A stretch of 64,000 nucleotides of DNA, taken from NCBI RefSeq assembly GCF_017310645.1, contig NZ_JAFLRH010000040.1, positions 186,001 through 250,000 on the forward strand. Reading direction: 5' to 3'. Position numbers and translations under genes: made by a program. Below the pieces are notes generated by a model, which had not been told where the DNA came from, did no database searches, and worked only from the letters and a program-made list of their open reading frames with translations. This document shows, piece by piece, positions 17,478-25,745 of the stretch. Position 1 is the first letter of the stretch. Every line of letters starts with the position of its first letter. Source of the stretch: Paradesulfitobacterium ferrireducens. Lineage in GTDB: Bacteria > Bacillota > Desulfitobacteriia > Desulfitobacteriales > Desulfitobacteriaceae.

Positions 17478-18125
17478 ATGAGCAAGATTATGAATCAATT
17501 TAATTTTTGGGGGAAAGACAAACAAGACCCAAAGAAAGAAGAGCTGAAAAAGGATCAAGGGAAAAGTGATAAAAAAACTCAACCGGTTCCGCGCGAGCTC
17601 ATGATGCTGGTTCTCGCCGCTGTGGTCGTGGCGGCCTCGGGCGGGCTGGTTTTCTTTAGCAAGGACAGTGCCGTACCCACTGCCGCTCCGCTTAAAACGG
17701 CTCCGGAGACCGCCCAGAGCTCCAAACTGAATGCCTTGGAAAAAGAGTTGGAAAATAAAATTCAAGCGACCATTGCCCGTATCGAGGGCGTCGGTCAAGT
17801 GCAAGTGACCGTAACTTTGGAAACCAGCCTCAAAAGCGAGTATGTGCGCAATGAAAATGTAACCAAACGGACCAGTGAAGAAACCGATAAAGAGAGCGGT
17901 ACCCGGAAAACGACTGAGGTCAATGAAAATAACCAGGTAGTCATTCCCAACGGGGCTTCGCAGCCGGCGATTGTGATGGAAGCGCGACCGGAGATCGCCG
18001 GGGTTTTAATCGTGGCGGAAGGAGCGCGCAATGCCCAGATCAGAGAGGCCATTCACTCTTCTGCCCGCATTCTGCTTAACATTCCGGCATCTAAAATCTC
18101 GGTGCAGCCGATGGGAGGAGTCTAA
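17478..18125 (+). CDS. spoIIIAG: Stage III sporulation protein AG
   Basis: A 215-residue protein with a charged cytoplasmic start, one membrane helix near residues 36-57, and a ring-building domain that includes IARIEGVGQVQVTVTLETS and AVHSSA-like helix REAIHSSARILLNIPASKI. It forms the large ring of the forespore-mother cell channel. AAAAGGAGGAAGAGCT precedes the ATG. The spoIIIAH start follows immediately. Confidence 0.94.
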   Translation: MSKIMNQFNFWGKDKQDPKKEELKKDQGKSDKKTQPVPRELMMLVLAAVVVAASGGLVFFSKDSAVPTAAPLKTAPETAQSSKLNALEKELENKIQATIARIEGVGQVQVTVTLETSLKSEYVRNENVTKRTSEETDKESGTRKTTEVNENNQVVIPNGASQPAIVMEARPEIAGVLIVAEGARNAQIREAIHSSARILLNIPASKISVQPMGGV

Positions 18126-18713
18126 ATGGCCAAGATCGAACGGCCGCTGATCATGTTTATCGGGCGGCGCAGCATCCTCTTGGTTATTGCAGTAGCAGCA
18201 ATTCTGGTTGTGGCAGGGCTGTTTGCCTTGGCAGCCCAAAAAGAAGAGGTTCCCGGTTCTCCCGAGAAGAACAGCCTGCCCGTCAATGCCAGACTTTTTA
18301 ATAATGAAAGTATTAAACCTTCTCCTGATATAGTGTTTGAAAGTGAGATTATCCAGCCGGAAGGCAAGGGGCAGAGCTATTTTGTCAACTATCGTTTGCA
18401 AAGGGAAAATGTCCGTCAGGAAAATAAAACGATGCTGGCAGCGCTTTTGAATTCCCCTCAGGAAGGAACAAGGCGGCAGGCTCAGGAAAAATGGCTTGAA
18501 CTCAGCAATAAAATTGAAAAAGAAGGGGAGCTGGAAAACCTTCTTAAAATCAAGGGATTCCAGGACGTGATCGCCAATGTAAGCCCAGATAGTGTGAGTA
18601 TTGTGATTTATGCACCGGCTCTTAGGCAAGAGGAGGTAAAGATTATTCGCGATGCAGCTGAGCAGGTAACCAAAATCAAGGGGGATCAGATTTGGATTTC
18701 TTTACGCTATTGA
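18126..18713 (+). CDS. spoIIIAH: Stage III sporulation protein AH
   Basis: A 195-residue protein with one membrane helix near residues 15-38 and a C-terminal ring-building domain (residues ~90-195) rich in the SpoIIIAH pattern ENKTMLAALLNSPQ ... VYAPALRQEEVKIIRDAAEQVT. It binds the forespore protein SpoIIQ to join the two membranes. It starts directly after the spoIIIAG stop. Its stop codon is the first three bases of a dispersed repeat (see 18711-18906). Confidence 0.92.
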   Translation: MAKIERPLIMFIGRRSILLVIAVAAILVVAGLFALAAQKEEVPGSPEKNSLPVNARLFNNESIKPSPDIVFESEIIQPEGKGQSYFVNYRLQRENVRQENKTMLAALLNSPQEGTRRQAQEKWLELSNKIEKEGELENLLKIKGFQDVIANVSPDSVSIVIYAPALRQEEVKIIRDAAEQVTKIKGDQIWISLRY

Positions 18714-18906
18714 ACGAGACTTCATTCAGAGACGAAAGTGTCCTGTGGACACTTTTGCCGAAAGCGCTTAGCCATTACCTTACGCTATTGCGCTGAAGGA
18801 TGGATTAAACCCCCGCTGAATGTTAGTCGAGTCCATACTGGACCTAACCGCCCTTGGCACCCGCATTTAAGGCGGGGGACTTTAGGGCGGGTTAGTTCAG
18901 TGTTAA
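18711..18906 (+). repeat. Structured dispersed repeat, copy 1 (after spoIIIAH)
   Basis: A second copy lies at 53251-53382. Both begin with the same 21 bases starting at the TGA stop of the upstream gene and share a core from 'ctgaatgttagtcgagtcc' on. The core holds nested arms: AACCGCCCT with AGGGCGGGTT outside and CCCGC/GCGGG inside. Copy 1 carries about 64 extra bases, including a GTGTCC/GGACAC hairpin. The remainder of the 372-base gap to the response regulator (18907-19085) shows no gene. Confidence 0.7.
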
Positions 18907-19085
18907 TGTACGGGCCTCATCACCGGATTAATGGATACAGAACTTTAGAGATTGGGAAGGAAATTTTGATTTGAGCACGAATCTTCTATATTAATCTCAT
19001 GAATGAAAACAGGCAAATTATTCTTGCAGGCAATTTCAAAGTAGATACCTTCGCTGCTTAAATCAAGAGAGAGAGGTACCCGGGT

Positions 19086-19445
19086 ATGAGCACTATTCTC
19101 GTAGCCGATGACGCCAGTTTTATGCGTTTGATGATTCGGCAAATCCTAGCCCGCCAAGGTTACACGGAAATTTTCGAAGCGGAAAACGGAAAAGTGGCTG
19201 TAAGCCTTTTTCAAACGCATAAGCCTGATCTGGCTTTATTAGACATTACCATGCCTGAGTTGGACGGCTTGGCGGCATTGAAAGAAATTCTTGCTTTTGA
19301 GCCTAAAGCTAAAGTTGTAATGTGCAGCGCGATTGCTCAGGAGAACATGGTACGGGAAGCACTAAAACTCGGTGCCCTTGATTTTGTTGTAAAGCCCTTC
19401 CGCCCGGAAGAGCTGTTGAAGACCGTCACGAAATATCTGTCTTAG
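19086..19445 (+). CDS. Stand-alone CheY-like response regulator
   Basis: A 119-residue receiver domain with no output domain. Acidic pair Asp8/Asp9, phospho-acceptor Asp53 in ALLDITMPELDG, a Ser/Thr switch in VMCSAIAQENMV, and Lys in VVKPFRPEELL. It is CheY-like. No kinase or chemotaxis gene lies near, so its partner is unknown. GAGAGAGGTACC precedes the ATG. A terminator follows closely, so it is probably a single-gene unit. Confidence 0.88.
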   Translation: MSTILVADDASFMRLMIRQILARQGYTEIFEAENGKVAVSLFQTHKPDLALLDITMPELDGLAALKEILAFEPKAKVVMCSAIAQENMVREALKLGALDFVVKPFRPEELLKTVTKYLS

Positions 19446-19476
19446 GAAAAAAGGTTGCCCGCAAGTTTTAGTAAAC

Positions 19477-19505
19477 AGCCGCCATGAGTGGGCGGCTTTT
19501 TCTCA
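19477..19505 (+). terminator. Rho-independent terminator after the response regulator
   Basis: AGCCGCC (19477-19483) pairs with GGCGGCT (19491-19497), followed by TTTTCTC. A good stem with a T tract. Confidence 0.8.
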
Positions 19506-19555
19506 TTCTTGATACATCGATACACCGGGGGTCCGACTCCTAAAATTTTCTTAAG

Positions 19556-19584
19556 TTGTTAGGAACTCCATTTACTGATAAAAT
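19556..19584 (+). promoter_or_regulatory. Sigma-A-type promoter before the YitT gene
   Basis: TTGTTA (19556-19561) and TAAAAT (19579-19584) are separated by 17 bases. Placed 39 bases before the ATG. Confidence 0.55.
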
Positions 19585-19622
19585 AATTGTAAGGGACACA
19601 TGCAGAAAGATAGGAGGAACTA

Positions 19623-20477
19623 ATGAAGAAAAAACTTGTTTGGCGCTACCTCAAAAAATACAGCTTTTTGCTTTTAGGGGCAGCCTTTGCCTCGATAGGT
19701 CTAGAGATATTCTTAGTTCCCAATAATATTATTGACGGCGGAATCATCGGGATCTCCATTATCTTAAGCTATCTCTTCCGTCAACCCTTAGGGATTTTTA
19801 TCCTTGTCTTGAATCTTCCTTTCCTCCTTCTTGGCTACAAGCAAATTGGGAAAACTTTTGTTTTATCCACGGCTTTCGCGGTTACCGGGCTTGCGATCGG
19901 AGTGTCCGTACTGCATCCGGTACCCGGTTTGACCCAGGATGAACTGCTGGCAGCCGTTTTCGGCGGGATTATCGTAGGCATTGGAGTAGGACTCATCATT
20001 CGGTACGGAGGATCCTTAGATGGTACGGAAATTGTCGCCATCATTTTCTCGAAGAAGTCAGGCTTTTCCGTTGGGGAAATTGTCATGTTCTTCAACCTGT
20101 TTATTCTGAGCAGTGCCGGTTTCGTGTTTGGCTGGGACCGGGCGATGTACTCTTTGATAGCGTATTTCATTGCCTTTAAGGTGATTGATTTGACCATTGA
20201 AGGGTTGGATGAGTCTAAAGCCGTGATGATTGTCTCGGATCATCCGGAACTGATTTCTGAACGCTTAATGGCCCGGTTAGGCCGGGGAGTGACTAGACTG
20301 GAAGGAAAAGGCTGCTACAGTAAAGAAGCCAAAGGAGCCTTGTATTCCGTAGTAACCCGTTTGGAAGTTGCGAAATTAAAATCAATTATTGACGAGACCG
20401 ATCCCAATGCTTTTGTCACGATTACGGACGTACATGATGTGATGGGCGGAAGCTTTAAGAAACGGGCCATTCATTGA
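19623..20477 (+). CDS. YitT/YczE-type membrane protein with DUF2179 domain
   Basis: A 284-residue protein with about five membrane helices in the first ~185 residues and the motif PNNIIDGGIIGISIILSYL characteristic of YitT family proteins. A soluble DUF2179 domain (GRGVTRLEGKGCYSKEAKG) is at the C-terminus. The family may handle an unknown small molecule; function is not established. AGGAGGAAC precedes the ATG. Confidence 0.9.
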   Translation: MKKKLVWRYLKKYSFLLLGAAFASIGLEIFLVPNNIIDGGIIGISIILSYLFRQPLGIFILVLNLPFLLLGYKQIGKTFVLSTAFAVTGLAIGVSVLHPVPGLTQDELLAAVFGGIIVGIGVGLIIRYGGSLDGTEIVAIIFSKKSGFSVGEIVMFFNLFILSSAGFVFGWDRAMYSLIAYFIAFKVIDLTIEGLDESKAVMIVSDHPELISERLMARLGRGVTRLEGKGCYSKEAKGALYSVVTRLEVAKLKSIIDETDPNAFVTITDVHDVMGGSFKKRAIH

Positions 20478-20527
20478 ACTATTAAAATTTCTAGAATCAC
20501 AAATACTGTATACTTCCCTCAATTGAA

Positions 20528-20556
20528 TTGAAAAAGAACGTTCTCAACCATATAAT
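20528..20556 (+). promoter_or_regulatory. Sigma-A-type promoter for the carboxylase operon
   Basis: TTGAAA (20528-20533), 17-base spacer, TATAAT (20551-20556): near-consensus. It leaves a leader of about 130 bases with a GATGGAGT/ACTCCATC hairpin (near 20574-20598) before the GTG start, a possible attenuation site. Confidence 0.7.
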
Positions 20557-20690
20557 AAAGAAGACTTACTTCGAGATGGAGTTTCTGACTCCATCTATTG
20601 TTTAGTAGGCTATAGAATTGTTTCCCAAGGTGAAAAAATTCACTCCTAAGACCAAAAACACTGTATCAAACATAAGAGAGGAGAAGGGCA

Positions 20691-22631
20691 GTGAAATCGG
20701 TTAAGATCACAGACACTACCCTAAGAGATGCCCATCAAAGCCTATGGGCCACCCGGATGCGCACGGAAGACATGCTGCCGGTTTTAGCGGAATTGGATGC
20801 GGTAGGATATCACTCCTTGGAGGTCTGGGGAGGTGCGACCTTTGACGTCTGTATGCGTTACCTGGGCGAAGACCCTTGGGAGCGCCTGCGTACGATTAAG
20901 CGGTATGTGCACAAAACTCCGCTCCAGATGCTCTTGCGGGGGCAGTCTTTGGTCGGGTACCAGCATTACCCGGATGACGTGGTGGAGGAGTTTGTCTCGC
21001 TGTCCGTGAAAAACGGGATTGACATCATCCGTATTTTTGATGCCTTAAATGATGTGCGCAACATGGTGGTCCCGATGAAGGCCGCCAAAAAAGCCGGAGC
21101 CCATGTCCAGGCGGCGGTGGTGTATACGGTAAGCCCGGTGCATACCATCGGGCATTATTTGGAGACGGCGCGCGAGCTGGTGGAATTAGGTGCGGATTCG
21201 ATTTGCATTAAAGATATGGCCGGGCTGCTGACGCCCTTCAAGGCTTATGAGCTGGTATCTCTGTTCAAACGCGAACTGGGGGTAATGATCCAGCTGCACA
21301 GCCACTATATCGGCGGGATGGCAGTCGGGGCTTATTTGAAAGCAGCTGAAGCCGGAGTTGACGTGATTGACACCGCCAGTGTATCATTGGCCTTCGGGGC
21401 CAGCCAGCCCCCGGTGGAAACCGTTGTCAGAGCCTTGCAGGATTCCGAGTATTCCTCCGGGCTCGATATCCAACAGTTGTTCAGACTGGCCCAGTATTTT
21501 GAGAACCTGCGCAAGCATAAAGGGTTTGAGCGGGGAGTTACCCGGATTTCCGATATGCGGGTATTTGAGCACCAAGTGCCGGGAGGGATGATCACCAACC
21601 TGATTTCTCAGCTGGAAGAACAGAAGGCCCTTGACCGCATTCATGATGTCCTGTCCGAGATTCCGAAAGTGCGGGCTGATCTGGGCTATCCGCCTTTGGT
21701 CACTCCCACCAGTCAAATTGTGGGTACCCAGGCTGTATTAAATGTGCTCAGCGGGGCACGCTATAAATTAGTGCCTGGAGAAGTGAAGAATTATGTGCGG
21801 GGATTGTACGGCCGCCCGCCTGCCCCGATTAGTCCGGAGGTTCAGAAAAAAATCATCGGGGATGATGAAGTGGTGACCGTCAGGCCTGCTGATTTGCTCG
21901 AACCCGGTTTGGCCAAAGCGGAAAGGGACAGCGCCTCATTCGCCCTCTCGAAGGAAGATGTCCTCAGCTATGCGCTCTTTCCCCAGGTGGCCAAGAAATT
22001 CTTGGAAGAGAGGCAGGAAGGCGGTTCCCAGGCTGCAGCAGCCAGTGCAGCAGGTGCAGCGGGCACACCAGGTAAAGCAGGCATGGCGGGTGCAGCTTCA
22101 GTACCGGCTTCCGCGCCGAAGCCGGCAGCGACCCTTAGATCAAAGGAGGATTCAAGTAAAATGAACTTAAATGAAATTAAAGAACTGATTAAAATTATAG
22201 ATGGAACAGAAATCTCAGAACTTAACCTGGAAAGTGAAGGGGTAAAAGTCTCCATTCGTAAAGGAAGCGCCATCACTGCCGCTCTCCCGGTGACAGCTCC
22301 AACGGCTGCGGTTGCGGTCAGCGCCCCGGTGCAGTCTGCTCCAACTATTAGCTCGGAGGCTGCCCCAGTAGCGGCAGAGGAAGAGTTCGATGAAGCGGAT
22401 TACATTACTTCCCCGATGGTGGGAACTTTCTACCGGGCCGCCGCTCCGGATGCCCCCGCTTTTGTGGAGTTGGGACAGCATGTGCGTGAAGGGCAAACCG
22501 TCTGCATTATTGAGGCCATGAAGCTGATGAACGAGATTGAGGCGGAAGTTGAGGGCAAGATCGTAGAAATATTGGTGGACAACGGGCAGCCGGTTGAGTA
22601 TGGCCAACCCCTCTTCAAGATTCAGAAATAA
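20691..22631 (+). CDS. Pyruvate/oxaloacetate carboxyltransferase fused to biotin carboxyl carrier protein
   Basis: A 646-residue protein with GTG start after GAGAGGAGAAGG. Residues 1-~460 are a pyruvate carboxylase B / oxaloacetate decarboxylase alpha-like transcarboxylase ([11 protein letters not shown] start; [18 protein letters not shown]). A flexible Ala/Gly/Pro linker (~450-485) follows, then an AccB-like BCCP (491-646) with biotin Lys611 in EAMKLMNE. Paired with the biotin carboxylase gene just downstream, it probably forms a two-subunit pyruvate carboxylase or decarboxylase. At the junction is an in-frame ATG (22161) behind AAAGGAGGA that could also release free BCCP. The substrate is inferred, not shown. 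Confidence 0.9.
   Translation: MKSVKITDTTLRDAHQSLWATRMRTEDMLPVLAELDAVGYHSLEVWGGATFDVCMRYLGEDPWERLRTIKRYVHKTPLQMLLRGQSLVGYQHYPDDVVEEFVSLSVKNGIDIIRIFDALNDVRNMVVPMKAAKKAGAHVQAAVVYTVSPVHTIGHYLETARELVELGADSICIKDMAGLLTPFKAYELVSLFKRELGVMIQLHSHYIGGMAVGAYLKAAEAGVDVIDTASVSLAFGASQPPVETVVRALQDSEYSSGLDIQQLFRLAQYFENLRKHKGFERGVTRISDMRVFEHQVPGGMITNLISQLEEQKALDRIHDVLSEIPKVRADLGYPPLVTPTSQIVGTQAVLNVLSGARYKLVPGEVKNYVRGLYGRPPAPISPEVQKKIIGDDEVVTVRPADLLEPGLAKAERDSASFALSKEDVLSYALFPQVAKKFLEERQEGGSQAAAASAAGAAGTPGKAGMAGAASVPASAPKPAATLRSKEDSSKMNLNEIKELIKIIDGTEISELNLESEGVKVSIRKGSAITAALPVTAPTAAVAVSAPVQSAPTISSEAAPVAAEEEFDEADYITSPMVGTFYRAAAPDAPAFVELGQHVREGQTVCIIEAMKLMNEIEAEVEGKIVEILVDNGQPVEYGQPLFKIQK
22145..22163 (+). promoter_or_regulatory. 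Internal ribosome binding site and start for a free BCCP
   Basis: GGAGGA at 22145-22150 is 10 bases upstream of in-frame ATG 22161 inside the fusion gene. The part from 491 to 646 (156 residues) has the length and [13 protein letters not shown] start of a stand-alone AccB. No other ribosome site this good occurs in the surrounding linker codons. Confidence 0.55.
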
Positions 22632-22642
22632 GGAGAATTTGG

Positions 22643-23989
22643 ATGTTTAGAAAAATCCTGATTGCGAATCGGGGCGAGATTGCCCTGCGCATCATCCGGG
22701 CTTGCCGGGAATTGGAGATTGAGACCGTAGCGGTGTTCTCGGAAGCGGACCGGGATGCCTTGCATGTGAGAGAAGCGGACCAGGCGGTGTGTATCGGCCC
22801 GGCTCCCAGCGTCCGGAGCTACCTTAATATCCCGAATATTATCAGTGCCGCTGAATTGACGGGTGTCGATGCGATCCACCCCGGATATGGCTTCTTAGCT
22901 GAAAATGCGCGCTTCGCTGAAATCTGCGAGTCCTGCGGCATCACCTTTATCGGCCCTTCAACCACCGCCATTGAGATCATGGGGGATAAGGCCAAAGCGC
23001 GCAAAACCATGATTGAGGCAGGAGTTCCGGTCGTTCCGGGATCGAAAGAGTTAATTACGGATGTCGGGACGGCCTCCAAAATTGCGGCGGATATCGGGTA
23101 TCCGGTTATGATTAAAGCCTCCGCAGGCGGCGGGGGCAAAGGAATGCGCATTGCCCAGAATTCCAAAGAACTGGCTAAATCCATTCAGGCGGCTCAGGCT
23201 GAAGCCCAGGCGGCTTTCGGCAATTCCGAGATATATCTCGAGAAATATGTGGAAGAGCCTAGGCACATCGAGTTTCAGATCATGGCCGACAAGCACGGGC
23301 ATGTGATTCATTTAGGGGAACGGGATTGTTCCCTGCAAAGAAGAAATCAAAAGCTTTTAGAGGAGGCTCCATCCAGTGCCTTAACTCCCGAGCTGCGGGC
23401 GCAGATGGGAGAAGCCGCGGTCAAAGCGGCCCAGGCTGCCAACTATTACAGTGCCGGTACGATTGAATTTTTGCTGGATAAGCACGGGAATTATTACTTT
23501 ATTGAAATGAACACCCGGATTCAAGTGGAGCACCCGGTCACGGAATTAGTGACGGGACTGGATCTGGTAAAAGAACAAATCCGGATTGCCGCCGGAGAAC
23601 ATCTGAGCATTGCTCAGGAGGATGTGCAAATCCGGGGTTGGGCGATTGAGTGCCGGATCAATGCGGAAAATCCGGATAAGAACTTCATTCCGATGCCCGG
23701 AACCGTGGAAATTTACCATCCGCCGGGGGGGCCGGGAGTCCGGGTGGACAGTGCCGTGTATCAGGGGTATACGATTACTCCTTACTATGATTCGATGATT
23801 GGGAAAGTGATTACCTGGGGTGCTGACCGGGAAGAAGCCATCATGCGCATGAAGCGGGCTTTACAGGAATTCGTGGTGGAAGGCGTGCCTACAACCATTC
23901 CCTTTCACCTAAAAGTATTGGACAATGCCTTTTTCCGCAGGGGAGAAGTGTACACCAACTTTATTCAGCGCCGGATTTTAGGGGAATAA
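22643..23989 (+). CDS. accC: Biotin carboxylase (AccC/PycA-type)
   Basis: A 448-residue ATP-grasp protein of normal AccC length. N-terminal [25 protein letters not shown] loop [12 protein letters not shown]; catalytic [30 protein letters not shown]-terminal biotin carboxylase domain. Eleven bases separate it from the fusion gene stop; AAGGAGAATTTGG precedes the ATG. It carboxylates the biotin on Lys611 of the upstream product (inference from pairing). It could also serve acetyl-CoA carboxylase. Confidence 0.94.
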   Translation: MFRKILIANRGEIALRIIRACRELEIETVAVFSEADRDALHVREADQAVCIGPAPSVRSYLNIPNIISAAELTGVDAIHPGYGFLAENARFAEICESCGITFIGPSTTAIEIMGDKAKARKTMIEAGVPVVPGSKELITDVGTASKIAADIGYPVMIKASAGGGGKGMRIAQNSKELAKSIQAAQAEAQAAFGNSEIYLEKYVEEPRHIEFQIMADKHGHVIHLGERDCSLQRRNQKLLEEAPSSALTPELRAQMGEAAVKAAQAANYYSAGTIEFLLDKHGNYYFIEMNTRIQVEHPVTELVTGLDLVKEQIRIAAGEHLSIAQEDVQIRGWAIECRINAENPDKNFIPMPGTVEIYHPPGGPGVRVDSAVYQGYTITPYYDSMIGKVITWGADREEAIMRMKRALQEFVVEGVPTTIPFHLKVLDNAFFRRGEVYTNFIQRRILGE

Positions 23990-23994
23990 GCCCT

Positions 23995-24023
23995 TTGCCA
24001 GGCATACGTTATTCTGCTATAAT
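23995..24023 (+). promoter_or_regulatory. Sigma-A-type promoter for the Asp23 gene
   Basis: TTGCCA (23995-24000), 17-base spacer, TATAAT (24018-24023), directly after the accC stop. Strong match. Transcription would start near 24030, and GAGGTGA lies before the ATG at 24069. Confidence 0.7.
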
Positions 24024-24068
24024 TGTTATAGCAATGATTTGGTTAAATTCGGTAAAAGAGGTGACGGC

Positions 24069-24464
24069 ATGGAGAAACAGGCAATGGGAGGAACGCTGGG
24101 GGCAATCAGGATTGCGGATGAAGTGGTGGAAATCATCGCTGGGTTGGCTGCTTCTGAAGTTGACGGGGTTGCGGGTATGAGCGGCGGCTTTGTCGGTGAT
24201 TTGGCGCACATGCTCGGGCGCAACAAGAATTTAGCCAAAGGGGTTAAGGTGGAAGTCGGGGAACAAGAAACCGCGGTGGATCTTTTCCTAGTTGTGGAAT
24301 ACGGGGTATCGATTCCGGAAGTCGCGGTCAAAGTTCAAGAAGTGGTGAAAGATGCGATTGAGAGTATGACCGGACTGGCCGTTGTCGAAGTCAATGTACA
24401 TGTACAGGGTGTAAACTTCCGGGCCTTGCCAGATAAAACCGAAGAAGAACACCGACTGAAGTAA
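24069..24464 (+). CDS. Asp23/Gls24 family envelope stress protein
   Basis: A 131-residue protein from ATG 24069 with GAGGTGA before it; a TTG at 24039 would extend it without support. It has the Asp23 core: IRIADEVVEIIAGLAASEVDG, GVKVEVGEQETAVDLFLVVEYG and VVEVNVHVQGVNF. These proteins associate with the inner membrane through AmaP, encoded next. It is followed by a terminator-like stem and then by amaP, DUF2273 and nusB. Confidence 0.92.
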   Translation: MEKQAMGGTLGAIRIADEVVEIIAGLAASEVDGVAGMSGGFVGDLAHMLGRNKNLAKGVKVEVGEQETAVDLFLVVEYGVSIPEVAVKVQEVVKDAIESMTGLAVVEVNVHVQGVNFRALPDKTEEEHRLK

Positions 24465-24469
24465 TCAAT

Positions 24470-24500
24470 AACCCCCCCTGGCAAGCCAGGGGGGGTTTCT
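24470..24500 (+). terminator. GC-rich stem between the Asp23 gene and amaP
   Basis: AACCCCCCCTGGC (24470-24482) pairs with GCCAGGGGGGGTT (24485-24497) with a very short loop, then TCTG. It is a strong stem with little T tract, so it may only attenuate transcription into amaP. Confidence 0.6.
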
Positions 24501-24515
24501 GAAAGAGGTGTCAAA

Positions 24516-25031
24516 ATGTTAGGATATGTCATTGGGGCTTTGCTGGTACTGATTGCGGCTTGGATCTTCGCGATTGCCACCGGCTGGATTTGGCCGTATG
24601 CGGTGCTTGTCGAAGGCTTGGATTGGTTAAAGTATAATACCTGGGAAAGCGCTGCCGCAGCTTTAGTGCTTTTGCTGGCCGGACTTTTACTTTTTTTCCG
24701 CCCGCGCGGAGTTCCTGCCATGGTCTTTAATACCCTCTCCAGTCACGGGGAAGTAAGAGTAACCCAGGAGGCTATCCAGGAGATTATCAGTCAAGGTGCC
24801 CAGAGTGTCCAAGGGGTGCGGAGTGTTTCCTCCAGCCTTAAACCGCGTGAGGACGGTCTGGAGATAACGGTTGTCAGCCAGTTTAACCCGGAAGTAGTGA
24901 TCCCGGCAACGGCTGCGGAGTTGCAGCTGAGAGTCAAGGAAGATGTCGAGCATTATACGGGAATCCGGGTAGCCGAGGTGAAGGTGCTGGTGCGCAGTCA
25001 TGAAAACATGCGCCCGGCCCGGGTGAAATGA
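24516..25031 (+). CDS. amaP: Alkaline shock response membrane anchor protein AmaP
   Basis: A 171-residue protein: two membrane helices at about 4-23 and 45-63, then a degenerate Asp23-like soluble domain (VTQEAIQEIISQGAQSVQGV ... VSQFNPEVVIPATAA). This matches AmaP, which tethers Asp23 to the membrane. AAAGAGGTG precedes the ATG. It overlaps the next gene by four bases. Confidence 0.88.
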   Translation: MLGYVIGALLVLIAAWIFAIATGWIWPYAVLVEGLDWLKYNTWESAAAALVLLLAGLLLFFRPRGVPAMVFNTLSSHGEVRVTQEAIQEIISQGAQSVQGVRSVSSSLKPREDGLEITVVSQFNPEVVIPATAAELQLRVKEDVEHYTGIRVAEVKVLVRSHENMRPARVK

Positions 25032-25294
25032 GCAGCTTTTGGGCCCGATTGGGAGAGAAAATTTCCCGGTTTTTTCTCTGGGCTTTAGAAAATCACCCCG
25101 GGAAACTCATCGGCACAGGGTCAGGCTTTCTCTTGGGAATTTTAGTCGTACTCATCGGATTCTGGCAGGCGCTTATTTTGGCCTTGTTTGTTGCCGTTGG
25201 CTTTTTTCTGGGCAAACGCCATGATGACCACCGGGATTTGCCCGCCTGGCTTGACCGGATAGTGAATAATACACAAACAGGAGGCAGAAGATGA
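25028..25294 (+). CDS. DUF2273 small membrane protein
   Basis: An 88-residue protein with two hydrophobic segments forming a hairpin (LIGTGSGFLLGILVVLIGF; ALILALFVAVGFFLG) followed by a short basic tail. This is the DUF2273 family that regularly accompanies asp23 and amaP. ATG overlaps the amaP stop by four bases and its own stop overlaps nusB. Function not established. Confidence 0.85.
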   Translation: MSSFWARLGEKISRFFLWALENHPGKLIGTGSGFLLGILVVLIGFWQALILALFVAVGFFLGKRHDDHRDLPAWLDRIVNNTQTGGRR

Positions 25295-25710
25295 GCAGGA
25301 GATTGGCCCGCGAGACGGCTTTACAGGTTTTATTCCAGCTGGATTTAACTAAAGAATCTCAAGATGTGGAGGCCGTCGTCAAACACTGGGCCGCAGAATT
25401 CGGCGTGCCTGAGACCAGTATTCCTTTTGCCATGGAACTTGTTCAAGGGACTCTGGAGAATTTGGCGGAAATCGACCGCAGGTTGGGAGAATTGGCCCCG
25501 GAATGGAAAATTGAGAGAATGGCGGGAGTAGACCGTAATCTCTTGCGCCTGGCAGCCTTTGAAATCCTTTACCGTTCGGATATTCCCGGACCGGTCAGCC
25601 TGAATGAAGCCATAGAATTAGGCAAGCGTTTCGGCGGAGCGGAATCGGCCAAATTCATCAACGGAATTCTGGATAAGCTGTTAGCCAAGAGCGGGAAGCT
25701 AGAGTCTTAA
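25291..25710 (+). CDS. nusB: Transcription antitermination factor NusB
   Basis: A 139-residue all-helical protein of the usual NusB size. Key parts: SRRLARETALQVLFQLD at the N-terminus, AGVDRNLLRLAAFEILYR in the middle and SLNEAIELGKRFGGAESAKFINGILDKL at the end. It pairs with NusE for rRNA antitermination. It overlaps the DUF2273 gene by four bases. Confidence 0.95.
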   Translation: MSRRLARETALQVLFQLDLTKESQDVEAVVKHWAAEFGVPETSIPFAMELVQGTLENLAEIDRRLGELAPEWKIERMAGVDRNLLRLAAFEILYRSDIPGPVSLNEAIELGKRFGGAESAKFINGILDKLLAKSGKLES

Positions 25711-25745
25711 GTTTTATCTCAAGGTTTCGAGGGAGATCCTATTTC

